Below the pieces are notes generated by a model. The model searched no databases. It saw nothing but the letters and a program-made list of their open reading frames with translations, and was not told where the DNA came from. A stretch of 49,501 bases of DNA, taken from assembly GCA_016196555.1 (NCBI GenBank), contig JACPXL010000039.1, forward strand, positions 1-49,501, given 5' to 3'. Position numbers and translations under genes: made by a program. Shown here piece by piece: positions 7,985-16,549 of this stretch (position 1 is its first letter; every line of letters begins with the position of its first letter). Origin of the DNA: Candidatus Omnitrophota bacterium (GTDB lineage Bacteria > Omnitrophota > Omnitrophia > Omnitrophales > Aquincolibacteriaceae).

Positions 7985-8785
7985 TTGAAAATCATTAAAA
8001 TAGGAAATGGTATTTTTATCTGCCATTTCCTGATTTTCTCTTTTCTGTTTTCTTCTCTTACCGTCATGGCCGACCCGGAATCTTTAAATCCCGGCCAGGC
8101 CCTTTTCCATCAGGCCCTCGAGCTCAAAAATAACGGGCGGCTTCTCGAAGCGGAAAAAAAAATGAAAGACGCGCTTGAGCTCGAGCCGGTCAATCCCGAT
8201 TATCATTTTGAACTCGCCAATGTTTATGCGGCCCGCTTCGACGCATTACGCCAAACGCGCGCTCAGGACAAAGCCAAGGAAATGCTGGATGCCGCCTGCG
8301 ATCAATTGAGTCAAACCGTGATGATGAAACCGGATTATCTGGCAGCGCATTATAATTTGGGAGTTCTTTATAAGTGGTCGCGGCGTTTCGAAGAGGCGCG
8401 CGAAGAATTCAAAAAGGTGTTGGCGCTTGATCCCAATTCGGTGAATGCGGCGATGCAAATCGGGGAGATTTATGAAGAGCAGGGATTTTTTGATGAAGCG
8501 GGGGATTGGTATCGCAAGGCCAAGCAGATGAATTATGGAAATCCAGATATTGATGCGGCGCTGGAAGATTTAAAAGAACATGAATCGCGCGCCCATCAGC
8601 AAATGTTAAGCGAAACCAGACCGGGACTTATCGGCTCACAAATGGGGACATCGGCTCAGCAGCAAATTTTAAGTCAAAGCGGGATTGGCAATCCGCCGCA
8701 GCAAGGCATTCAGCAGGCGATTCCTTATCTGGGGAGTATGTTGATGCAGGAATTTATGAAAAGACGGGCAAAATCAGACGAATGA
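7985..8785 (+). CDS. Exported TPR-repeat protein
   Basis: A 266-residue protein beginning at TTG. That start is chosen because it opens straight into a signal peptide (hydrophobic core IFICHFLIFSFLFSSL, cleavage near VMA); there is no ATG until after the signal. Three to four tetratricopeptide repeats follow: QALELKNNGRLLEAEKKM, a second repeat around NPDYHFELANVYAARF, then AHYNLGVLYKWSRRFEEARE and VNAAMQIGEIYEEQGFFDEA. The C-terminal 60 residues are glutamine-rich and low in complexity (SAQQQILSQ, PPQQGIQQAI). It probably is a periplasmic scaffold. The stop overlaps the next start by four bases. The partner is unknown. Confidence 0.75.
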   Translation: MKIIKIGNGIFICHFLIFSFLFSSLTVMADPESLNPGQALFHQALELKNNGRLLEAEKKMKDALELEPVNPDYHFELANVYAARFDALRQTRAQDKAKEMLDAACDQLSQTVMMKPDYLAAHYNLGVLYKWSRRFEEAREEFKKVLALDPNSVNAAMQIGEIYEEQGFFDEAGDWYRKAKQMNYGNPDIDAALEDLKEHESRAHQQMLSETRPGLIGSQMGTSAQQQILSQSGIGNPPQQGIQQAIPYLGSMLMQEFMKRRAKSDE

Positions 8786-9498
8786 AACAGGATTTTCTTT
8801 CTCCATTCCGGGCTATTTTTTTTGATGCGGGCGGAACCTTGCTCGGCCCTTATCCTTCCGTGGGAGAAATTTATTGCGACGTGGCTTCCCGCTACGGACT
8901 CAGCGCCGAAGCAAAACATTTGGAAAAATTATTTCATGAATCCTGGTTCAAACGCGACAGGCTTCAAAATTTGGCCAGCCATTCCAGCGAGAAAATCGAA
9001 AAAGATTGGTGGCGCCATCTCGTCAACGAAGTTTTTTCTCAAGTGGGAACGATAGAACGCTTCGAAGATTTTTTTAATGAGCTCTATGACGTGTTTGGGC
9101 ATCCTTCCAGCTGGCGGCTTTATCCGGAAACCGAATATGTACTGGCAGAGCTTAAAAAGCAGGGGAAAAAACTCGGCATTGTTTCGAATTGGGACTCGCG
9201 GCTTTTTAAATTATGCAGCGGGCTGGGGCTTGAGAAATATTTTGATTTCGTGATCGCTTCTGCCGTTTTCGGAGCCGCCAAGCCGAGCCCAAAAATTTTT
9301 GAGGAAGCCTTGAAAAAAGCAGGGGTTTTGCCTCATGAAGCGGTCCATGTTGGGGACAGCCTGGAGGACGATATTCACGGCGCCAAGCGGCTGGGGATTG
9401 AGGCTGTTCTCATTGACCGCAGTGTTTCGGGCAAGCCCCGGGACCGGGAAAAATTTCTTCATATCAAAACCATTACCCATCTTGAAGAATTGCTCTAA
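8782..9498 (+). CDS. HAD-superfamily hydrolase, DREG-2/HDHD3-like
   Basis: A 238-residue haloacid dehalogenase-fold protein. Motif I is FFDAGGTLL, giving the nucleophile D but glycine where classical phosphatases have the second aspartate. Motif II is IVSNWDS, motif III the lysine in KPSPKIF and motif IV GDSLEDDIHGA. The insertion after motif I (SVGEIYCDVASRYGL) is that of the DREG-2 / HDHD3 subgroup. The substrate is unknown; small phosphorylated metabolites are usual. The ATGA overlap with the TPR gene suggests cotranscription, but no functional link is apparent. Confidence 0.8.
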   Translation: MKQDFLSPFRAIFFDAGGTLLGPYPSVGEIYCDVASRYGLSAEAKHLEKLFHESWFKRDRLQNLASHSSEKIEKDWWRHLVNEVFSQVGTIERFEDFFNELYDVFGHPSSWRLYPETEYVLAELKKQGKKLGIVSNWDSRLFKLCSGLGLEKYFDFVIASAVFGAAKPSPKIFEEALKKAGVLPHEAVHVGDSLEDDIHGAKRLGIEAVLIDRSVSGKPRDREKFLHIKTITHLEELL

Positions 9499-9512
9499 TT
9501 CTTTTGTTGGGC

Positions 9513-9539
9513 TTGACACATTTTGCGGCTTGCGATAAC
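9513..9539 (+). promoter_or_regulatory. Possible promoter of fabI
   Basis: A perfect TTGACA (9513-9518) is followed after 15 bases by GATAAC, a 4/6 match to the -10. The short spacer weakens the call. It lies 33 bases before the GTG of fabI and just after the HAD gene. Confidence 0.4.
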
Positions 9540-9572
9540 CTTTCTGAAATCAATTATTAAAGGAATGAATGC

Positions 9573-10385
9573 GTGGAGATAAAAACGGTGAGCGAAGAAA
9601 CTTATTATAATACTGAAATGCTTAAAGGAAAAACCGGGCTCGTGGTCGGCGTGGCCAATAAACGCAGTATCGCCTGGGGCATTGCCCAGGCCTTGGCGGC
9701 TAATGGAGCCCAGCTGGCTTTTACTTATCAAGGCGAAAGGCTGAAAGAAAGCGTTGCCGAACTTGCGGCAGAACTTCCTCAAAAATCCCCGCTTTATCCT
9801 TGCGATGTCACCAAAGACGACGAAGTCAAAGCGGTTTTCGAAAAACTTGGCCAGGATTTTGGAAAACTTAATTTTCTGGTTCATTGCGTGGCGTTTGCCA
9901 AAAAAGAAGAACTCGATGGCCGCACGATTGATACTTCCCGCGACGGTTTTCATCTTGCCATGGACGTCAGCTCTTATTCTTTAATCACGCTCGCAAAAGC
10001 CGCCGAGCCTTTGATGGAAAAAGAAGGCGGAAGCATTGTGGCCTTGACCTATTTAGGTTCAGAAAAAGTCATTCCCAATTACAATGTGATGGGCCTGGCC
10101 AAAGCCAGTCTTGAATCCGGCATTCGTTACTTGGCGGCTGATTTGGGAAAGAAAAATATACGGGTGAATGGTGTTTCAGCAGGGCCGGTCAGCACTTTGG
10201 CTGCGCGCGGAATTTCGGGATTTACGACCATGCTCGACAATCACCGCAAACGTGCTGCGCTCGGCCGCAATGTGGAAATTTCGGAAGTGGCCAATGCCGC
10301 ATTTTTTCTTTTGAGTCCACTCTCAAGCGGCATCACGGGCGAAATTCTGTACGTGGATTGCGGCTACCGTATTATTGGCGCGTAA
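9573..10385 (+). CDS. fabI: Enoyl-[acyl-carrier-protein] reductase (NADH), FabI
   Basis: FabI performs the last reduction of each fatty-acid elongation round. This is a short-chain dehydrogenase fold with the FabI cofactor motif GLVVGVANKRSIAWGIA and the catalytic Tyr-X6-Lys in NYNVMGLAK. YLGSEKVIPNY and the ending GEILYVDCGYRIIGA are also typical. The start is uncertain. GTG at 9573 has AAAGGA eight bases upstream, GTG at 9588 also has GGAG upstream, and most homologues begin like the internal ATG at 9618 (MLKGKTGLVVG). I keep 9573, which gives 270 residues. The presence of FabI predicts a target for triclosan-type inhibitors. Confidence 0.95.
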   Translation: MEIKTVSEETYYNTEMLKGKTGLVVGVANKRSIAWGIAQALAANGAQLAFTYQGERLKESVAELAAELPQKSPLYPCDVTKDDEVKAVFEKLGQDFGKLNFLVHCVAFAKKEELDGRTIDTSRDGFHLAMDVSSYSLITLAKAAEPLMEKEGGSIVALTYLGSEKVIPNYNVMGLAKASLESGIRYLAADLGKKNIRVNGVSAGPVSTLAARGISGFTTMLDNHRKRAALGRNVEISEVANAAFFLLSPLSSGITGEILYVDCGYRIIGA

Positions 10386-10412
10386 AAACCCCTCGACGTC
10401 ATAGGATTTTAT

Positions 10413-11024
10413 ATGAAATCTTCGAATATTCTTGTTCTTGATCTTGAAACTCAGAAATCCTTCAGCGAAGTTGGCAAGGCCAAACTTCAAAAACTCAAAG
10501 TTTCCGTGGTAGGGATTTATGATTATCGCTGTGATCAATACACCTGCTACGATGAAAAAGAAATCCTGACGGTTGAAAAGCGGCTGCAGGACATCGATCT
10601 CCTGATCGGATTTAATATCCGGCGTTTTGACCTTCCGGTTTTGGAGCCATATCTTTTTACACCGATTGCTTCAATACCCGTGCTTGATTTGCTTGAAGAA
10701 GTCGAGCAAGTCCGCGGCCATCGCGCCAGCCTCGAAAGTATTGCCGTTCCTACGCTGAAGCAGCATAAATCCGGAAGCGGCCGTGACGCGCTCACGCTTT
10801 TCAAAGAAAATCGCATCGAAGAACTTAAACGCTACTGCCTTGACGATGTCCGCCTCACCCGGGAAATTTATGAATATGGCTGCCGCGAAGGCAAAATTCT
10901 TTTTACCTCGACCTGGGACTATAAAACTTATGAGATTCCGGTTTCCTGGAAAAAGGCCACGGAAGACCTCATTGAAAAAACCGCTGCCGCGCGAGCGAAT
11001 AATTTCCCCGCTAGTCTTTTTTGA
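10413..11024 (+). CDS. DEDDy-type 3'-5' exonuclease (RNase H-like fold)
   Basis: A 203-residue protein with the exonuclease motifs of the DnaQ-like superfamily. Exo I is LVLDLETQ (residues 7-14), Exo II is LIGFNIRRFDLPVL and Exo III is YCLDDVRLT, which fits the Y-X3-D form, with an aspartate at the metal position. It resembles the YprB/predicted 3'-5' exonuclease group that stands alone without a polymerase domain. The C-terminus (TYEIPVSWKKATEDL) is unremarkable. It lies 27 bases after fabI, possibly cotranscribed, and is separated from iscS by a 64-base palindromic repeat. Substrate, DNA or RNA, is not determinable. Confidence 0.75.
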   Translation: MKSSNILVLDLETQKSFSEVGKAKLQKLKVSVVGIYDYRCDQYTCYDEKEILTVEKRLQDIDLLIGFNIRRFDLPVLEPYLFTPIASIPVLDLLEEVEQVRGHRASLESIAVPTLKQHKSGSGRDALTLFKENRIEELKRYCLDDVRLTREIYEYGCREGKILFTSTWDYKTYEIPVSWKKATEDLIEKTAAARANNFPASLF

Positions 11025-11033
11025 CTCCTTTTA

Positions 11034-11097
11034 GTCATTTCGACGACCGAAGGGAGGAGAAATCTCGCGGGATTTCTCGGCTTCGCCTCGAAATGAC
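11034..11097. repeat. Palindromic REP-like element
   Basis: Outer arms GTCATTTCGA (11034-11043) and TCGAAATGAC (11088-11097) are perfect inverted copies. Inside them GAGAAATC (11057-11064) and GATTTCTC (11071-11078) pair across a 6-base loop. It occupies the whole space between the exonuclease stop and the iscS promoter. This type of GTCATTTCGA palindrome is scattered in many bacterial genomes as an intergenic repeat; only one copy is seen here. Confidence 0.65.
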
Positions 11098-11110
11098 CAT
11101 TTTGCCTCAA

Positions 11111-11139
11111 TTGACACTCCGGGACGTATCTCTTATCAT
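11111..11139 (+). promoter_or_regulatory. Strong sigma-70-type promoter of iscS (leaderless)
   Basis: TTGACA (11111-11116), exactly 17 bases, then TATCAT (11134-11139). The -10 ends 8 bases before the ATG at 11148, so the transcript would begin at or within two bases of the start codon. No Shine-Dalgarno exists before the ATG. Confidence 0.72.
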
Positions 11140-11147
11140 TAACTTCA

Positions 11148-12338
11148 ATGAAAATACCTATTTACATGGATTATCACGCCACGTCTCCCTTAGATCCCCG
11201 GGTGCTGGACGCCATGATGCCGGCTTTAACCACCGATTTTGGAAATGCCGCCAGCCGCACCCATTCGTTCGGAAGGCATGCTGAAAGTTTAGTTGAAACC
11301 GCCAGGGCCCAAGTGGCGCACAGCTTCGGCGCCCAAAGCGATGAAATTATTTTCACAAGCGGGGCCACGGAGGCCAACAATATTGCTTTAAAAGGAATCG
11401 CCGAGGCTTACCGGCAAAAAGGAAATCATATCATCACGCAGGTGACCGAGCACAAATCGGTTCTCGATCCCTTGAAATATCTTGAGAAAAACGGAATACA
11501 AGTCACTTACTTGCCGGTGGATCAGCAAGGAAGTATCAGCCTGGAAAATTTAAAGAAGGCAATCACGGAGAAAACAATTCTTATTTCCATTATGTCGGCC
11601 AATAATGAAATCGGGACCATTCAGCCAACTGAAACGATTGGGAAAATAGCCAAAGAAAGAGGGATTTTTTTTCATGTTGATGCCGCCCAGACTTTGGGAA
11701 AGATTTCTATGGACGTTGAAAAACAGGGCATTGATCTTTTGTCGTGCACGGCGCATAAAATTTGCGGCCCGAAGGGGATCGGAGCGCTTTATGTCCGCAA
11801 AAAAAATCCGCATGTGCATTTGAATCCTTTGATTCATGGAGGAGGGCATGAAGGCGGCATTCGGTCCGGAACTCTGAATGTCCCCGGCATTGTGGGATTT
11901 GGCAAGGCATGTGAACTCGCGGTCGCAGAAATGGATAAAGAATCCGCCCGCGTACGGAAATTGCGTGATAAGCTTAAAGCGGGACTTGAAAAAGAGCTCG
12001 ATCAAATTTATGTGAATGGGCATCCGACCGAACGGCTTCCGAATAATCTCAATATCAGTTTTGCTTATATCGACGGCCAATCGCTTTTGACAAGTTTGGG
12101 CGAAACCGTCGCGGTTTCCGCCGGCTCGGCCTGTATTTCGGGAACGCCGGGGCCTTCTTTTGTTTTGAAGGCCATTGGAATCCGGGAAGATTTGGCACAT
12201 ACGGCAGTTCGTTTTGGTTTGGGAAGATTCAATACCGAAGAAGAAGTTGATCGGGTCATTGACGTGGTTGTGAAAACAGTAAAAAAACTTCGCGCCATGT
12301 CACCGCTTTATCAGGCCGATAAACGTTCTCACGAATAA
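11148..12338 (+). CDS. iscS: Cysteine desulfurase (IscS/NifS family)
   Basis: A 396-residue PLP enzyme that takes sulfur from cysteine for Fe-S clusters and tRNA thiolation. The start MKIPIYMDYHATSPLDPRV matches IscS N-termini and fixes the start at 11148. SGATEANNIALKG binds PLP, the Schiff-base lysine is in SCTAHKICGPKGIGALY, and the mobile-loop cysteine that carries the persulfide is in SAGSACISGTPGPS. GGHEGGIRSGTLN is also diagnostic. The next genes are an A-type Fe-S carrier (16 bases downstream) and an Hsp70 fragment, so this looks like a reduced isc operon without a visible IscU or ferredoxin. Discrimination from SufS or NifS is by motif resemblance only. Confidence 0.93.
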   Translation: MKIPIYMDYHATSPLDPRVLDAMMPALTTDFGNAASRTHSFGRHAESLVETARAQVAHSFGAQSDEIIFTSGATEANNIALKGIAEAYRQKGNHIITQVTEHKSVLDPLKYLEKNGIQVTYLPVDQQGSISLENLKKAITEKTILISIMSANNEIGTIQPTETIGKIAKERGIFFHVDAAQTLGKISMDVEKQGIDLLSCTAHKICGPKGIGALYVRKKNPHVHLNPLIHGGGHEGGIRSGTLNVPGIVGFGKACELAVAEMDKESARVRKLRDKLKAGLEKELDQIYVNGHPTERLPNNLNISFAYIDGQSLLTSLGETVAVSAGSACISGTPGPSFVLKAIGIREDLAHTAVRFGLGRFNTEEEVDRVIDVVVKTVKKLRAMSPLYQADKRSHE

Positions 12339-12354
12339 ACGAAAGGGGAATATC

Positions 12355-12675
12355 ATGATTCAATTAACATCCTCGGCGGTTGCTGAGGTCAAACGAATGA
12401 TTTCAAAACAAGCGGAGTCCGGCGTTGGACTGCGCATGATGGTCAAAGGAGGAGGTTGTTCCGGGCTTTCTTATGATCTGAATTTCGATAAACGAAAAGA
12501 CAAAGATCATGAATTCACTTTTGAAGGCCTACAAGTTTACGTCGATCCAAAAAGTTTTCTTTATTTGGACGGCATCACGCTTGACTACGCGGACACGCTT
12601 AAAGATAAAGGATTTAAATTTATCAATCCTAACGCCACCAAAACCTGCGGCTGCGGAGAATCTTTTTCCGCATGA
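12355..12675 (+). CDS. A-type iron-sulfur carrier (ErpA/IscA/HesB family)
   Basis: A 106-residue HesB-like protein that holds and passes Fe-S clusters to target enzymes. The three conserved cysteines are present: Cys35 in GGGCSGLSYDL, and two near the end in TCGCGESFSA. A good Shine-Dalgarno (AAAGGGGAA) precedes the ATG. It is immediately downstream of the cysteine desulfurase and overlaps the start of the Hsp70-like gene (ATGA), consistent with one Fe-S assembly operon. ErpA, IscA and SufA are too similar to separate here. Confidence 0.92.
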   Translation: MIQLTSSAVAEVKRMISKQAESGVGLRMMVKGGGCSGLSYDLNFDKRKDKDHEFTFEGLQVYVDPKSFLYLDGITLDYADTLKDKGFKFINPNATKTCGCGESFSA

Positions 12676-13820
12676 ACCATGCTGTTGGAATTGATTTCGG
12701 CACGACTTACAGCCGCGTTGCGGTCATCAGCCCCGAAGGGGAATGCCGTATCCTTGCGGACCCTCATGACCGCCAAAACCGCATTCTTTTTCCTTCCGTT
12801 GTTGCTCTGCGTGAGAATAATTCAATAGAACTTGGATGGGAGGCGGTTGATTTTCGCTCTCAACATCCTGAGCGCGTCATTTCTTCCGTTAAAAAATGGC
12901 TGGGGCAAATTCCCAAAGACCGGCTTTCAGAGCCAACTTTCCTTCCTTCTCCGTGGAAAATCCGCACTGACGGAAAAGCCGAAGTCGAAGCAGGAAATAA
13001 AAAAATAAGCGCAGAAGAAATCGCCGCTTTTATTCTAAAAGCCCTTAAGGACCAGGCCGAACAATTTTTACAGGAAAATACGGAACAGGCAGTTATTTCT
13101 GTGCCGGCCCATTTTGACATTTCTCAAAGACAAGCTCTGGAAGAAGCGGGCCATCTTGCCGGCTTTTCGGAAGTCCGTCTTTTGGAGGATGCCCGCGCTG
13201 CGGAAATGATTCACCAACAGCAGGAACAAAAATTCGAGGGAGAAATTTTGGTCTATCATTTTGGGGGAGGATTTTTCCGCGCGGCTGTTTTGGAAATTAA
13301 AAAAAATAAAGAGGAAATCTTGGCTTGCCGGGGCAATTCTCATATAAGTTCAGAGAAAATGGATTTAAAATTGGCGGAGCTTTTTTGGCGTGAGATTACG
13401 GACCAATACACCGGGGCAGAAGTTGAGCAGGATTTGCCGCTTCGCCAGATCGTTTTAGATGAAGCGGAGCGGGCCAAGCATGCGGTTTCCCACCGCGGTT
13501 CTTATGATGTTCATATTGTACGGGAAAAATACGGGCTTCGTTATCAACGCGCCGTTTCCCGATTCGAAGTCGTCGAACAGATACGGGGCATGGTAGAATC
13601 CACGCTTTCTGTTTGTGAAGAAACCTTAAAGGATGCCGGGATGAAAACTTCTCAGATTAAACGGGTTCTTTTGGTGGGCGGCGCGACACGCATCCCTCTC
13701 ATCAAAGAAACAGTTCAAAAATTATTTAAAGCCGAAATTATCCGCAATATGAATTCGGATGAAGTTATGGCATGGGGAACCGCGAAGAAAGCTTCGGATG
13801 AATTCCGTCATCAAAGATAG
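12672..13820 (+). CDS. Hsp70-like protein, nucleotide-binding domain only, degenerate
   Basis: A 382-residue protein matching only the ATPase domain of DnaK/HscA; the substrate-binding domain and lid are missing, the reading frame ending at SDEVMAWGTAKKA. Phosphate-1 GIDFGTTYSR (6-15), the lysine in SVKKWLG, AERAKHAVS and LLVGGATRIP are kept. Other catalytic loops have changed: INEPTAAA has become LLEDARAAE (170-178), DLGGGTFD has become HFGGGFFR (196-203), and GGEDFD has become SSEKMD. ATP might bind, but hydrolysis and chaperone cycling look doubtful. Its position after iscS and the A-type carrier suggests an HscA-related or regulatory role in Fe-S assembly. That is inference; a pseudogene is unlikely because the frame is intact. 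Confidence 0.8.
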   Translation: MNHAVGIDFGTTYSRVAVISPEGECRILADPHDRQNRILFPSVVALRENNSIELGWEAVDFRSQHPERVISSVKKWLGQIPKDRLSEPTFLPSPWKIRTDGKAEVEAGNKKISAEEIAAFILKALKDQAEQFLQENTEQAVISVPAHFDISQRQALEEAGHLAGFSEVRLLEDARAAEMIHQQQEQKFEGEILVYHFGGGFFRAAVLEIKKNKEEILACRGNSHISSEKMDLKLAELFWREITDQYTGAEVEQDLPLRQIVLDEAERAKHAVSHRGSYDVHIVREKYGLRYQRAVSRFEVVEQIRGMVESTLSVCEETLKDAGMKTSQIKRVLLVGGATRIPLIKETVQKLFKAEIIRNMNSDEVMAWGTAKKASDEFRHQR

Positions 13821-16545
13821 AAAACATTACGACGAAAAATTAAGACCGCTTCGCCAAGAAGTCAAATGGCTGGGGGAATGCCTGGGGCGTGTCCTGATTG
13901 ATCAGGAAGGCAAAGCCTTTTTCGAGCTGGTGGAATCCATTCGTAAAATGGCGATTGATCTCAGGCGGCTGTACGATCCGAATCTTGAGAAAAAACTGCT
14001 TGAGAAAATCCAAAACCTCCCGCTTGAAATGGTCACGAAAGTCATTCGCGCTTTTACGGTTTATTTTCAGCTTACCAATTTGGCCGAAGAAAAACACCGC
14101 GTCCGCCGCAAACGTTCTTACGAAAGCGAAGAAGGTGCTCCGCAGCGCGGCTCTTTGGAAGAAATGATCACTATTTTGCGCGGCAAAAAGATTTCTTTCC
14201 CCGCCATCAAAAAACTTTTTTCCGAACTTTCCATTGAACTGGTATTGACGGCCCATCCGACCGAAGCTCAGCGCCGTTCGGTGCTTGAAAAAGTATTTGT
14301 CATTGAACGGCTGCTTTTTGAGCGTGAGTACCGCCTGCATGTCCCGCGCGAAAAAGAAGAGCTCGAACAAAAAATTTACGAAGAAATCACCCTTCTTTGG
14401 CAGACCGATGAACTCAGACGCCGCACGCAGACCGTGCTCGACGAAGTTGACAACGGCCTTTTTTATATGGACCAGGTCCTTTTTGAAGTTTTGCCCGCCA
14501 CACTTTTGCGATTCAAAAATATGATCGAAAAAGATTATAAAAAGCCGATTCCTTTTACGCCGTTTCTTAGATTCTGTTCTTGGATCGGCGGAGACCGGGA
14601 TGGCAATCCTTTTGTGACGCATGAAGTAACTCTCGAAACCATTCGCCGTCAAAAAGACACGGTGCTGCGTAAATACATCAACACGCTGAAGGACATGATT
14701 CAGGATTTTAGCCAGTCCATTCATTTGATGGGGGCTTCGGCTAAATTGCTTCGCTCCATTGAGGAAGACGAAAAACTTCTTCCGCGCTTTGCCTTGCGCA
14801 TTCAAGAAAAAAGCCGGCACGAACCTTACCGGAAGAAACTTTCCTTTATTCAAAGAAAATTGATCAACACCCTTCGGTTGAATGCCCTGGAAGTCGAGAG
14901 GCAGACGGCCCCGGATGAAACCATTGAAGCCCATTATCCCAATGCGCGCATATTGCGTGAAGACCTTAAGCTCTTAGCGGAATCCTTACAGCAAAATAAA
15001 GGGGATTATCTCATCGGCCGCCTCGAATTGATTTTAGCGGCGGTGGAGTTATTCGGTTTTTATTTCATGAAGCTTGATGTTCGCGATAACACGACGGTGA
15101 TCGAAGAAACAATGTCCGAAATCATTCAAAAGGCAGGATGGCAAAAGGGGAATTTAGACGGCCTTATCCGTGAAGCTCCGCACGCGGAGTTTAACCGGCT
15201 TTCTCTTTCAGAAAAATCAAAAGAAGTGCTGGCGACTTTCAAAACGATTGCTGAGGTACGCCGTAATGTAGATCCCGAAGCCATGGACCATTATATTCTC
15301 AGCATGACACGCGGGGCCAATGATGTTCTCTCGGCTTTATGGCTCGCGCTTGAAACGGGAAATAAAGATTTAAAAATCGTCCCTCTTTTTGAAACGATTG
15401 ACGATTTGCACAATTGTTCAAAAGTCATGGCCGATCTTTATGAACATCCGCTTTATCTCAAACATCTCGAAAGGCAGGGACGTTATCAGGAAATCATGCT
15501 CGGTTATTCCGATTCCAATAAAGACGGAGGGTTTTTGACTTCGAATTGGTATTTGTATCAGGCGCAAAAAGCTTTGACGGAAACTGCCGGATGCTACAAA
15601 ATTAAGCAAAAAATTTTTCACGGCCGCGGGGGGACCATCGGACGAGGAGGAGGCCCGACCAATCAGGCAATTTTGGCCCAGCCTCCGGGGACCATCAACG
15701 GCCGCATTCGAATTACCGAACAAGGCGAAGTCGTGGCTTCAAAATATGCCAGCCCATGGATTGCCGAACGCAATCTTGAGCTTGTGATCACCGCGGTTTT
15801 GGCGGCCAGCTTAATTGACCGGACTCCTTCCAAAAAAACACCCCGGTGGGAAGCCATTATGGGGGAATTGTCCGAAGCCGCTTATCAAAGTTATAGAAAT
15901 TTGGTTTATCAATCAGAAGATTTTATCGATTATTACAGCCAGTCCACACCCATTCATGAAATTTCGCGCCTCAATCTCGGCTCTCGTCCGGCCCGGCGCA
16001 AAGAAACAATGAAGCTCGAAGATTTGCGCGCTATTCCCTGGGTTTTTAGCTGGATGCAGTCGCGGCAGACCGTGCCCGGATGGTATGGCTTCGGCTCGGC
16101 ATTTAATCGCTATGTAGAAGAAAATGCAACTACGGGTTTGTCCGATCTGCGTGAAATGTATCAGGGCTGGCCGTTTTTCCGCACCATTATCGATTTTATG
16201 CAAATGAGTATGCAAAAGGCCGATATTCATATTGCCCGGCATTATGCGGGGCTTGTGAAAGATAAAAATCTTCGTGAAAAGTTTTTCTTAAAAATTACCG
16301 AGGAGTTTGAAGACACGACCGAAGCCCTTCTGGCCATCACTCAGCAAAAGGAAATTCTGGAAAATACTTATGTGCTGCAGCATTCCATCCGGCTTCGTAA
16401 TCCTTATGTGGATCCCATCAGCTACGCTCAAGTAACTCTTTTAAAGGCATTGCGCGAGTCCTCATCACATCCGTTGGAAGAATTAGAGCGCGCTGTTTTT
16501 CTTTCCATTAACGGCGTTGCTCACGGTCTTAAAAATACGGGTTAA
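13798..16545 (+). CDS. ppc: Phosphoenolpyruvate carboxylase
   Basis: PEP carboxylase adds bicarbonate to phosphoenolpyruvate to give oxaloacetate, replenishing the TCA cycle. The 915-residue length is normal. The catalytic histidine is in LTAHPTEAQRRS (about residue 153), with IGGDRDGNPFVT, LGYSDSNKDGGFLTSN and the glycine-rich FHGRGGTIGRGGGPTNQA, plus the C-terminal KNTG. A start at 13759 is possible, but the ATG at 13798 leaves a smaller overlap (23 bases) with the Hsp70-like gene. Overlap implies cotranscription with the Fe-S genes, though no functional tie is evident. Confidence 0.95.
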   Translation: MNSVIKDRKHYDEKLRPLRQEVKWLGECLGRVLIDQEGKAFFELVESIRKMAIDLRRLYDPNLEKKLLEKIQNLPLEMVTKVIRAFTVYFQLTNLAEEKHRVRRKRSYESEEGAPQRGSLEEMITILRGKKISFPAIKKLFSELSIELVLTAHPTEAQRRSVLEKVFVIERLLFEREYRLHVPREKEELEQKIYEEITLLWQTDELRRRTQTVLDEVDNGLFYMDQVLFEVLPATLLRFKNMIEKDYKKPIPFTPFLRFCSWIGGDRDGNPFVTHEVTLETIRRQKDTVLRKYINTLKDMIQDFSQSIHLMGASAKLLRSIEEDEKLLPRFALRIQEKSRHEPYRKKLSFIQRKLINTLRLNALEVERQTAPDETIEAHYPNARILREDLKLLAESLQQNKGDYLIGRLELILAAVELFGFYFMKLDVRDNTTVIEETMSEIIQKAGWQKGNLDGLIREAPHAEFNRLSLSEKSKEVLATFKTIAEVRRNVDPEAMDHYILSMTRGANDVLSALWLALETGNKDLKIVPLFETIDDLHNCSKVMADLYEHPLYLKHLERQGRYQEIMLGYSDSNKDGGFLTSNWYLYQAQKALTETAGCYKIKQKIFHGRGGTIGRGGGPTNQAILAQPPGTINGRIRITEQGEVVASKYASPWIAERNLELVITAVLAASLIDRTPSKKTPRWEAIMGELSEAAYQSYRNLVYQSEDFIDYYSQSTPIHEISRLNLGSRPARRKETMKLEDLRAIPWVFSWMQSRQTVPGWYGFGSAFNRYVEENATTGLSDLREMYQGWPFFRTIIDFMQMSMQKADIHIARHYAGLVKDKNLREKFFLKITEEFEDTTEALLAITQQKEILENTYVLQHSIRLRNPYVDPISYAQVTLLKALRESSSHPLEELERAVFLSINGVAHGLKNTG

Positions 16546-16549
16546 TCCT

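Noticed and set aside
11550-12200. A 216-codon - strand frame inside iscS
   Set aside because: Fully overlaps the conserved PLP enzyme on the other strand; no independent support.
13840-14934. A 364-codon open frame on the - strand inside ppc
   Set aside because: It lies wholly antisense to well-conserved PEP carboxylase sequence, its translation is rich in Phe and Lys as expected of a mirrored frame, and there is no recognisable domain or ribosome binding site.
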